Assembly: GCF_040802235.1 (NCBI RefSeq)
Contig: NC_133167.1
Coordinates: 2,619,001 to 2,683,000, forward strand
Length of the DNA stretch: 64,000 nt
Direction: 5' to 3'
Source of the DNA: Manis javanica
Lineage: Eukaryota; Chordata; Mammalia; Pholidota; Manidae
Below are positions 31,070 to 42,000 of this stretch, piece after piece (the first letter of the stretch is position 1; the number at the start of each line of letters is the position of its first letter). The translations under genes were made by a program, and so were the position numbers. The notes under the pieces were generated by a model that was not told the DNA's origin, did not search any database, and saw nothing but the letters and a program-made list of their open reading frames with translations.

Positions 31070-33370
31070 TGCTGTGTTTTGGTGTTGTATCAAAGAACAC
31101 TTTGCCTACCCCAAGGTCATGAAGATTTATTCCTATGTTTTCCTCTAGAGTTTTGTATTTTTAGCTCTTATATTTAGATATTTAAGTCATCTGACTTAAT
31201 CTTTATATACAGTGTGAGGTGGGAGTCCAAATCCATTCTTCTGCAGGTGGAGATCCAATTGTCCCAGCACCATTTGTTGAAGACTGTTTTCCACCGCTTG
31301 GTTGCCTCGGCTCTCATCCCAGGCCAGCCAGCCACAGATGCCCGCGTTTGTTTCCGGACTCTCCGTTCTATTTCATCGATCTATGTCTCTTCTTATGCCA
31401 CTGTCACACTGTCTTGATACTTTAGCTTTGCAAAGCTTTGAAATCAGGAAGTGTGAGTCCTTCAAACTTGTTCCTTTTCAAGACTGTTTTGGCTACTATG
31501 GTCCCTTGAATTTCCGTAAGAATTTAGGGTTAGCTCGATGGGTTTTGCACTGAATCTGTACATCAATTTGGAGAGTATTACCATTTAAAAAATACTTAAT
31601 CTTCCAACCCATGAAAACAGGAGGTCTTCCATTTATTTAGGTCTTTCATTTTTAGTGGTATTTTGTAGTTTTCAGCATATAAGTCTTGAATTTCTTTTGT
31701 TAAATTTATCTCTTAAGTTTATTGTATTGTAAATGGAATTGATTTTCTTAATTTCATTTTTACATTGCTCATTTAACCCGTCTGGGATTTATTCAGCTTC
31801 TTGAATCTCTCAAGGTTTTGTCTTGCACCAAAATTTGGATCGTTTTCAGTCTTATTTCTTCAAATACACTTTCAGTCCCACTCTTTTTCCTCCTTTTGGG
31901 ATCGAGATGATATGAGTGCTGGCTGTTTTGTCATTGCCCCCGTAAGTCCCTGAGCCGTTGCCCATCCCACCCCCCCTTTTTCTCTGTTTTCCTGTTGTTC
32001 AGATTGGATCAGTTATATTGATTTGCCCTCAGGTTTACTGATTATGTTGTCTGCCATTTCCCCTCTACTGGTGAGGCCATCCAGGAAGTTTAAAAAACTT
32101 TGTTTTGTATCTTTTAGTTCTTTTCAATAAATTTTATATCTTTGTTGAGATTTTTTTTTCACTCGTCTCAAGAGAATTTACAGTCAGGTTTGGAGGCATT
32201 TTTATGATAGCTGCTTTTAAATGCCTGAAAGATAATTCCACTGTTTGTTTCACCTCAGTGTCAGTGTTGTCTTTGCTCATTTAAGTTGATCTTTTCCTGG
32301 TTCTTGGTATCATGAGTGTTTTCACTCGTGTCCTGGACATTTTGTCAGTAAGTTAGGAGACTGTGAGCTTGCTCTACACCTCAGCAGACAAAAGAGCACA
32401 GGGGCTCAGCAGGGCCTTTTCGGTGTCACCTCGGTCTGCGTCATGTGTCTGGGGCTCCCACCGGTGCTGAGGCGGGACTTCCCCAGGCTGGGCCCATCAC
32501 TGTCTCTTACGGGGGGAGGCAGTTTCAGGTCTGCAGGGATGGAGAGACCTGTCTGGCTGGACACTGGTTGCGGTGGGTGCCCCCTCCAGTACTCTCTGGT
32601 CACAGTGCCTCTGGGAGGGGGACAGCCTCAGGCCCGCGGTGGCCAGGGGCTTTTCGGGCCGAGTGTGAGTTGGTGGAATTCTTTCCTGCAGGCGCCTTCT
32701 GGCTTCCCTGGTGCCTCTGGATGAGGAATGGTCGTCTCGCGCGCACTGAGACAGGTTTCCAGGCTTCCGGGACTGGCTCCTTATTGTGGCAGGTTCTGGA
32801 TTTAAAAATTCCTATTTGTCTTTGTTCTGGAACAGTTACTTTGAAATAACTTAATCCTTCTAAGGCTCGCTTCATTTTGGGATTCCTGATGGTACCCGTG
32901 TCGCGCAGCCTGCAGCGTACTTCCTGTGACCGAGCCAGGACTCCTCTGAGGGCTCCTCCCGATGTGCTGGGGACTGCACGCTGCCCACTCCTGCTCACGG
33001 GAACGTGGACTCTTCCTAGCCTTGTGTGAGCTCCAGGTGTCACTTTCTCTGACCCTTTGGGTGGCACCCTTCCCCACCCTCGGGCAGCTTCCTCCGGTGC
33101 ACCTGCGGGCCTGTACCTGGCCGGCGGCTGGCGAGGACTCCCTGCAGGCCTCCCCTGGGAACTCTGGCTCTTTTGGTCTCCTTTGATTCTTGGTTCCATC
33201 TCAGATTGGAGTGCCTGCTGGGTTCGGCCTGGGCTCCCCCTTCCCTGCTGAGGCCAGGCAGGTCTCTCTCAGGGGTCAGTGTCCTGCACTGCTCGGTGTC
33301 CAATGTTTTCAGACAGGCAGGTTTTGCTTATTCAGATAAGAGGGTGAATCCAGCCGTTACTCCATCTTAG
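31070..33370 (-). mobile_element. Old L1M element, ORF2/ORF1 and 5' region
   Basis: Reverse-complement L1 phrases include CAATTGTCCCAGCACCATTT (31257) and TCATCTGACTTAATCTTTAT near 31190. From 31780 comes the ORF1-type block also found near 8000, with GGCTGCTTTTAAATGCC-like text around 32210, then a GC-rich 5' region to CCAGCCGTTACTCCATCTTA (33352). Its order parallels the L1 at 4340-9200. No intact frame remains. Confidence 0.7.
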
Positions 33371-36300
33371 CCACAAGCACAGGTCCCCATTGTCTTTCCA
33401 TGTTACCTTTGCTCTGATCTCTTCGGCATTCTGGGAGGATTTATTATCTATTTCTCAGTGCTACTGCTGTGGCTTTATTATGATGGTTATAGTTTCTTCC
33501 TGTTGCCACTTCATTTTAGCCTATTGTCGCCTTATGACTTTTTGATTCTGAGTCAGAGATGCAGTCAACTGCATTTACTAAATGTATTTTTCCCTGAAAA
33601 AGTTTCTTTCATTCCTACACTTCAGTTCCGGCATCATGTTCATCCCGAGGCAAGACAGTTCTTTTTCTGCAGCGCTTTCTTACAGCCCCGTCGCTCAAGC
33701 AGAGCTCACCGTTTGGACTTGATGTCTGTGAGCTGAGAGCAGGGTGGGAGCTGTGGTGTCCTGCCCTCCTCGGCTGCTGTCCGGTACCCCCAGCCTCCCG
33801 TGCAGTGGCTGTCTTGAGCAGGCTTGCATCTGATGTGCCTGTGCTCTTTACTCAACACTAAATAATCACATCGTAATAACCCATTCAGTTATTGCAGGAT
33901 GGCTGAAAAGCTTCAGAGGCTGACTCCTGGGATAGGCGGCAATACACGTGAGCAAGTGCAGGCCACACCTGGTGCCTCCGGAAGCCCAGGGATGAGGACG
34001 CCCCGGGAGATGTCTGCCAGCCTGTAGACAGGCCTCATGGCAGCAACACCGTCAACTGAATCTTGAAAGGGGCTGGAGGAGGGTAACAGACCTCATCACA
34101 AGGCATGAAAGTGCTCCTTTGAGGCCAGGGTCCTTGGAAGTCACAGGCAGGGTGGAGAGGGGTCCAATCACGATGGGCTCTGGGCCAGGCATGAGGGCGC
34201 ATATTCTGGAGGCGGGGAAGACGTGAACGGTGGGAGGTTGTTTGGGGGATGAGGCCGCCCATCAGTTTATTTTGGTCGCGCTCAGGTGTCTGGCCATGTC
34301 TTCCCCCTCCCTGCTGCTCTTCCTCAGTGACTGGTTTGTCACATGCCATCGCTGGTCTGGGAAGGCACATTCAAGGGCAGGGACCCCGGCCACTGGACTC
34401 CACCTGTGCCGTCGAGAGCCACAGGGCTCCCCAGGCAGACAGGTCTTCTAAGACTAAGTTGAGGCTGAAACATCTTAGGAACAGGAAACAAGGTCCCAGT
34501 TTATGCCTCCTCAATGTCATGCTGGTTAGAAGGAAGGACACGGGGCCTATGGAGGTTGAAATAAATTTTTAGAAAGGAGACACCTGATAAGATCAACAAC
34601 TGGTTCATGAGATAAAATATCTTAACATCGAGCCCCACGCATTGCACGGAGGCACTGAGTCGTGAGGAAGGTCGGTGGGGTCTGCGAGGTGGGGAAGATC
34701 CAGCACTGACATCTCGGTGCGGGCAAGGAAGTCCTGCAGGCCGCCACCCAACAAGCCTCGCACAGGCAGCAGAGCAGGGGAAGGACATTCCTGCACGCGA
34801 ACTGGACCAGGGCCTTGATGTGGAGACCACATGCGGTGCTGAGCATCCATGGCTCCTTCCTGGTTGCTGGTCCTGCCGACGGCTCTCCCAGGCTGCCGTG
34901 CCTGGGGCCTGCCCACAGTCCCTCCTCCAGCACCCACAACTCTTGGGGCAGGCACTATTTTATACAACTGGACCTGACATAAGATAAAAAGTGAATTTAC
35001 TAGAGGAATTCTGGCTCAATGAATTTGGTCATGAAAATAAATGAGCCCTAAAATGTATTTTTAGAGAGATTATAATCTAGTTTTTTATATAGCTCAACAC
35101 AAAGAAACTGACATTCTTAACAAAAGGTCCCCATCACTGGGGTTTTTGGAGAACTTTTTCAAAACACAATTTCTTCAGTAAATCAATTTTGGTAACCTAT
35201 GGAAATCCAGGGCACAGGTGGAAATCTCAAGGGGCAGCACAGACTCTTCTGCTCACTCTGGCCAGGCTGTGGGGTCTGTCTGAGGCAGGGCTGCAGGTGG
35301 GAGGAAGGGGGTGGGACAGTCTCATTTTCCAAGCTCTTCTTTGGCAAAGGAAAAGGAAAACATTATTTTACTAAGACTATGAGTGTTTTGCTAGACATAT
35401 TTTATTTTATGAATCATGAACTTATAGCAAACCTGACTTTCCAAGATTAAACATTTTTAGGTGGATCAAAGTGAAAACAATCCCAGAATAGACGGCACCA
35501 GCTGGAAAAGGAGGGTCTCCCCAAGGAATGCAATTGGTGGCTAACAGCTTGTTGGAATTTTTTTATTTAAAAAGTTCTGCCTGATAACCCAGTGTGAAAA
35601 GTCTGGTGTTAATAGGATTTTGTGGGTTTTTTGTCACAGAAGTTCTCTAAAGAATGGGGTGGGCAACAGAGCAACTCCAAGGAACGGTGGGCTTTGTCCT
35701 CCGAGACGTGTGAGGCCGGCTGGCCCTCAGCAGCCTGGGGGTTTGCCCTCCGGGGTTACTTTGCTGAGCTCCAGAGCTCAGAGAAGGGCTGTGCAGTCTG
35801 TGTCTGCTGCCATAAGCAACATGATGGCTCTGTCCCCAGACGGCCTGAGAGTGGGCCTGGGACCCTGCTGAGATCGGCCTGGCTGTGGGAGAGTCATGGG
35901 GAAGGACACTTGCTCTTGCACCACAAAGTCTTTCTAGACAAGTGTCAGGGTCCCTGGAATGTAACAGCAGAGGAAAATATGCCTGGACACTTTGAAACAT
36001 TTAAACTGGCAAATTCTAATAATGTGTGTGCTCCTTTTTAAAGACTGTACATTGAAAATGTTTTAGCTAAACGCAGTCTGAACCAGCTCTCTAACAGTTT
36101 TTACATCAACTCTTGTACTGGAGTGACTTCTCTGGACAACTTAATCTGTAGTGAGTGGGAATCATGTAAACAGCTCGGTAAGGCTCTCAGGGCATGGAGA
36201 TAAGGGCAGGTGAGGCCAGGCCTCTTGTGCCGTGAAATACTCCTCCCTGGGACAGCGTCCTGCAGTGAGCCAAAGACGTGAACGGGAGCGCCACCGATGA

Positions 36301-36435
36301 GGAGTGCGGTCCAGGCTGCAGAGGAAAAGGAGAGGAACCCGGGGGGCTGTCCTCAGCACCCCAGTAATGCCCTCACCCTGGCTTTTTGGGAAGACTGCAC
36401 AGGGAGGCGGCTGGGCAACTTGTAGGTGGTTTATT
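33371..36435. other. Intergenic sequence, unrecognised
   Basis: No known gene, RNA or repeat family is evident to me over about 3 kb. Open frames near 34035-34370, 34230-34570 and 34500-34970 lie on opposite strands over the same sequence and have no recognised similarity. Confidence 0.55.
36430..36435 (-). terminator. Candidate poly(A) signal AATAAA downstream of UBE2F
   Basis: This is the first canonical AATAAA on the minus strand downstream of the UBE2F stop, about 2.5 kb away. A single hexamer is weak evidence, and the distance implies a long 3' UTR. Confidence 0.2.
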
Positions 36436-38969
36436 TGAGGGAAGGTGACAAGGGAAAGCCTTTTCCTTTTGAGCGGCCTCCCCTGGAACTGCTTTCTTCT
36501 AAATGGACTTGAAAAACATGCCGCGGACATACCAAATCCTAGGCAGAGGAGTCATGGGAACCCGGCTGAACGTCAGAGCTACCCAGGGGCTGCATTTCCC
36601 CAGCGCCTCCCTATACCGTTCCAGCTCCGGAGCTGAGCTCTTTGGCCAGAGGCCCAATATCCACGCCTCCCTTCCCACCCCTGGTAGATGAGAAGTCCTC
36701 AGCTATCACCAGGGTGGTGGGCCACATGTGCTGGACCCAGACACTCTGGCCTTCAAGTGGGGCAGAGCCCAAAAAACCAAAAGGCCTATAAATCAGGGTC
36801 CCACAGCCACCAACAGATGCCACAGGCCCTCTACCAGCACAATACCAGCTGCTCATGGTGATGGGCAGAGCCCCTTAAGATGTGTGGCTTGGGGGAGCGG
36901 AGAGGCAAAATACTGCCAAGGGATTTCCACTGGGCAGAAAGGGATGATCCCATTATGTGGAAATGTCTTTTTTGAATAATTACGATCCCCCCCTGATAAA
37001 GTATTTTTCTCTGTGCAAATACTCTGAGGTCAAAATAAACAGATTATTACCCTTCCAGGCTGGCTCAGATGGCAGTCTTTTACCTCCAATAGCATGTTTC
37101 TGTTAAACCACAGGCAATGCCATCATTTCTTCCACCTCCACCTGTACCTCCAGCCGTGCGGCCCGGGGGCTGCCCGGACGGCAGTGAGATGGCCCCGAGG
37201 GTTGGCTCCAGGAAGCCAGCCGCATGCCCTGGGTCACAGGGGCAGGAGCCAGGCCTGTGGGATGGCGGCTGCTGCCCTCCTGACCCACCAAGTGGAGGAA
37301 GGCTCAGTGCCTGGCTGGCAAGTTCTTGCAATGCTGGGCAGAGCTTCAGTTAATAGTGTGTAAGTTGCAGTGTCTCCCAGGGCTCGGAAGCAGGGTTATG
37401 TGTATCCCTGACAGGCCCTGAGCTGCTGAGATGCCGCCATGCCCTGAACCCAGTCCTACCCATTCTGCTCTGTGCACCAGCCATGTGGCCTGTTAGCTGG
37501 CACCACCTCAAGTCTAATGGGAACAATTCCTGGCTTCAAAGGGGAAGCAGGGCCTGCATCCCTCCCGTGCTGACCTCCAGGACAGACTGATCGCAGAATC
37601 AGAGATTATAATATAAATCATGAAAAATGAACCAGGCCAGGTAGATGGTAGATGGCAGATGGGGAAGTCGGGTCTAAGGAGGCTGTCAGTTATACCTGAG
37701 TATGTTAGGCAAGCAGCAGATGAAACCATATAAACATTTATCTTGCACTTGATGTCACTGGCTCCAGTGTCTAAATGCTGGCATAAATCCGCTGGCCTTG
37801 TTGGTGTTCTTCCTCTGAAGTGCGCCAACCTCACCCCATACGGCCGTCTGCTGACTCCCATACCTACAAGGCCTTGGAGTGCTCCCCCCTCAACAGGGCC
37901 CAGAACCCCAGTAAACTCGGCAGGCCACAGCTATGGCCCCAGAGGCACGAGGCACTGTTTGGGCTGGTTCCTGAGCTTTCTCCAGTCCCTCAGGACCCAG
38001 GGGGTCCGGCTCTCTGGTCAGCAGCTCCACAGGCACTGCCTCCTGGCTCACAGGCACAGACCACTGCAAAAGCACCAAGCCCCCCAGCTGGCCTGGGCTC
38101 AGCCAGTTGCCTCTGGGCAGCATGTGAGAAGGCACCCTGCATTTTGTTCTGAAATCATCTAGATCCGGTTTCAAAGGGGTCTGAAATGTCCTGCCCCATC
38201 TGGACCTGAAAGTAAGAGCTGAATTTTTAAAAGCCAAATTCTTGTTGCATTTGGACAGAATGAGTAATGTGTCTTTCATATTTTCTTTGTATTTCTCTGC
38301 AATAATTGCTTGACCCAACATCTTTCTGTCTGCTCTAGACAATGAAAATACAAACTAAATGAAGATAGAAAAAAATAATTAAAGCATTAAATTGTACAAA
38401 TTACAAATCTGTTCCAAAATATACTTACATTAAATAAAATATGCATTTCAGTAAGAGATCTACAGTGAATGACTCTATGCACTCTGGAAGCCTCATGACA
38501 TGTAGGCGGGGCCAGCATCTGTGGGAGGAGTTACGAGTTCGCGTCCGTCACAGTTTGCAGCGGGTTTCTTAGGCCAGTCTGCGAGCTACACTGAGCACAC
38601 CGTCAGCACTTGTGCAGGGGCCGTTTTGTTTGGAAAGGGAAGAAGCAAGCTCCAGCCTCAATTCTGAGCTCATTACAGCTTCTCAAGAATCTCACCAACA
38701 GCCTACACAGTACAATTTCCAAAAAGTAAACATGTTAAGGTAAGCAGACAACTCTTTAGAACCCCAAGCACATTTTCTTGCTGTATTTACGTGGAGCTCT
38801 CCAGGTACAGTGGGCAGTCGTGAAGAGGTTCTTCCTCAGGACATGGTCACAGGACTCGGATGACCCGGTGGGGCTGAGGGAGCGCGAGGAGGGGAGGCGG
38901 CTCCCTCTCGGTCTGAGACGGAGACAAACCGGCAGCACACAGCCCACAGCCCTGCAGTCCCCTCCTCTA
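36436..38969 (-). other. UBE2F 3' untranslated and downstream region
   Basis: This sequence lies directly downstream of the UBE2F stop. Reading by eye I found no AATAAA or ATTAAA on the minus strand between the stop and 36436. The first canonical hexamer is at 36430-36435. The true 3' end may use a variant hexamer nearer the stop or lie about 2.5 kb away. No gene or clear repeat is recognised here; the long open frame at 37890-38342 on this strand matches nothing I know. Confidence 0.4.
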
Positions 38970-39020
38970 TCATCTGGCGTAGCGCTTCATGTAGTCTTCA
39001 ACCTTACTCCGGAAGTCCTC
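38970..39020 (-). CDS. UBE2F: UBE2F last coding exon and stop
   Basis: The exon encodes [16 protein letters not shown] followed by TGA (38970-38972). The acceptor is TCCCTCCCAG. Compared with recalled human, N-S, D-E and I-M are substituted. The 3' untranslated region continues to the left of 38970. Confidence 0.96.
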   Translation of the reverse strand, partial: EDFRSKVEDYMKRYAR

Positions 39021-42000
39021 CTGGGAGGGAAGGAAGAGGAGCAGGTCAGTGAGCGGAGCAGCACGTCAGGGCCAAGCTGAGAGCGATGCGGGCGTGGCCT
39101 CCGTCCCCCAGCTGCCAAGGTGGCAGGCTCATCGGAGACCTGCGGGGCCGAGCGCCCTTTCCCTACTGCTCCGGGTGCCTACTGTGTGCGAGACCCTGTG
39201 CCAGGTCAGGGGGTGGGGACATAAACACACATGCTCTGTGCAGAAGAGATGCCAAGACTCTTCATTTTGTGAATTGGGAGAGTGAGGCCCCCAAGTGTGG
39301 TCAAGGTCATGATGACAGCCAGGCCACAACCTGACCAGACAGGGATGAGCCATGGCTACTGCCATCAGGAAGGCCCTGTGTCCAGACCCGTCTTCCCAGA
39401 ATGGCTTTACAGGACCTCCGTGTAAGAACATTAGTGGGGTCGGGGAGGGCTTGTCTAAGAATTCACGTGGAGGCAGTCCTGATTGAAGAGCTTTAGGTCC
39501 GCCTTACTGGGGCTAAAAGTTTACAAATCACCACTCTTCCCCTTATTTCATAATCAGAGCAAGAAACAACCTTTCAAGAAGAATAAAATGATAGACATTT
39601 ATGCCATCTTTCCTACCTGGCCATGTGAGTGTTCCCTGTTACCATTGCTTTCTTTCCCTGACAAGGTTTAGTGTACAGGGTTGATGAGTAGGGAAGTCCT
39701 ACAATGACAAGTGGGGAGCCCCCTGAAGAAGTGGGGGGGGGGGGCTGGGGCTCATCGGCACTGCGGCCAAAACCAAGGCTTTGCTGAGCAACACAACGTG
39801 GCCAGAGCCGCCCGAAGGCAGTGCAGAGGTCTGACTACTGACGGTGGGACCACTCACACTTGTTATTTAACACATTATTGATAAATTACTTCAAACTCAG
39901 TCCTGAGTTCTACCATTCTCAATTTCACACATATCTTATTAAAAGACATTAAAAAAAATGAAACACATCAACCTAGAATATTCCTGTGACTAGCTTACCT
40001 TGTCCCGCAAATGGTGTTCTGCAGCTTCAATATTCAGTGGATCATCAAAATTCAAAAGATCCTTAAAAAGAGAGTAACTCGAGTAAACAATGGAAAGAAA
40101 CTGTTTTTCTGTTACAAGCCTTCATTTTATGAACCAGGCATCAGAAATCTTATCAGCAAATGGTAGAAGGACCTAGAGAGTTGAGAAATCCCACTAAGAA
40201 CTGAGGTTCTCCTGATGTAAAAGTACTGGACATGGGGGGAGAGTCTCTTTCAAAAAGGAAATAAATGGTTGACTGAAAGAAGTCAGGGATATGTTTATAT
40301 GTAATTGTGCAAAGTTTGGTGAAAGTGGAAGAAACTGCAATGATTTCTAATGCTATTTTGATAATTGGAGAATGAAAAACAACTTTCATCACCAGCATTT
40401 CCAAATAAAAATCCTTTTTTCCTTAAAAACTCATTTCCTCTCAACTTTGATCCATAAGTGTACGGTTTCCATTCTGACCATAACTGGACAACCCCCTGAC
40501 CTCTTACCTCACCTTCTACGGACGTCATGCTCACAACCCAGGAGCAATGGTGGCTAGAGCCCGACCAAATTCAGGACAGTGCGTCAGGCTGGTATCCCTG
40601 GGCCTCAGGAGGGCGCACCAGACCCGTTCTACCTCAGAGAAGCCCTGGAATGGCTCCTCCCCATCTGCCCAGGAAATAGCAGGGGTTTCAGACTGGAGGC
40701 TCCGTCTTCTCTCTATACTGCCTAGTCCTCCTCTTAAAAAGCAGGGACATGAGATTTGTTCTTATGATGAATCACTGCTTTTCAAAGCCATCATGGGATC
40801 ACTATAAAGACAACTGTATTTATCCCCAAGAGAAATGTTAAATTGGGGGATAAATACATACAGTTTGTCCAAATACAGCAAAGAAAAACTAAACCTCTGT
40901 GATGTTTACAGTTGGGAAATTAGACTCCCAAGTCCTAGAAATAGGCAAAAATATAAAGTAAGTATTATGTGAGACAGCAGTGCATAAAAGATTACACTGG
41001 ATCCATAAAATTCTTTATCTTTTACCATATATTTGGCCTAAAATGAATATGCTGGTTAGAATAACCACTATAGAATTAATTAGCAATTTTGGTTGGTCTT
41101 TATCATTTGCAAGGTTTGGAGTACCTGGAGAGATGGGGACTATACCAGAATTCTTTTTTAAAAAAAGGAAAAATGAAGCACAACCACCAGGCAGATTTTA
41201 AATCATATTCCAGCCTTCACAGTTCCATAGGTAAAACTGCATTTACTTCATTGAAAAAGCCAAAAACAGAATCACAGCAAAGTGACCGAAGCAGCCAAAG
41301 CCTGTCCAGACGGCCGCCCCCTCGGGCACCGCCTTCCCGCGCAGACCCAGGGGCCAGAGACCAGGAAGCATTGGTTCGCCGCTCTGGTTACAGGCATCAC
41401 CTGATGACGTCGGACGGGAGGCAGAGGGCGGCCGGGCTCAGGGCGTGATTTTGAGGCTCTGCTGGTTCTGTTTTACTGAAGAAAAGAGCAAGAGCACTGG
41501 GGCCTCAGACAAGGGGGAGGGCAGCAGCCCCGCCCTGGGTGGCTGAGCTGTGGGGGCGCATCTGCCCGGGGCCAGGAAGCCCCCATCGGCCTGCCGTGCT
41601 GTGGGGCTGTGGGATGGGCTCATTTTTACAGAGGAACTTTCGGTTTTACCAAAAGTCAGTTTTTCTTCTTGTTTTTCAGAGACAGATCCCTGAAGCTTAT
41701 TCCGTTTAAAGCTCTCTTATGACCAGAAAGTGCAAACTCAAAGGCTCGCATAGTGACACAGGCGACACCCCAACGCCGGCCCCCGTCACCCTCCTGGCTT
41801 TTCCCCAGCTCCTCCCCCCTCCCGTCCTGCCTGTGTCATGCTATGTTTTGAGGACAGCCAACTTGGGCAGCTCACAGAACCTTAGAAAACAACTCCAAGG
41901 TGTTCTGGGTTTGTGAAAAGCCCAAGGGCTGGGTGGCCGCGCACCCCTTCACTCAGAGCTGGAGGCCTGGGACGGAGGGGGGCTGCGGCCAGGGCTGCAG

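Larger units (their letters stand above)
39021..39998 (-). other. UBE2F last intron
   Basis: This intron of 978 bases carries an L2/MIR-like fragment (39165-39340) and a G-rich tract (39733-39750). The rest is unrecognised. Confidence 0.8.

Noticed and set aside
37890-38342. Minus-strand 150-codon open frame just downstream of UBE2F as an extra exon or gene
   Set aside because: No similarity recognised, no matching splice context, and UBE2F already ends correctly at 38970. Probably chance in the 3' region.
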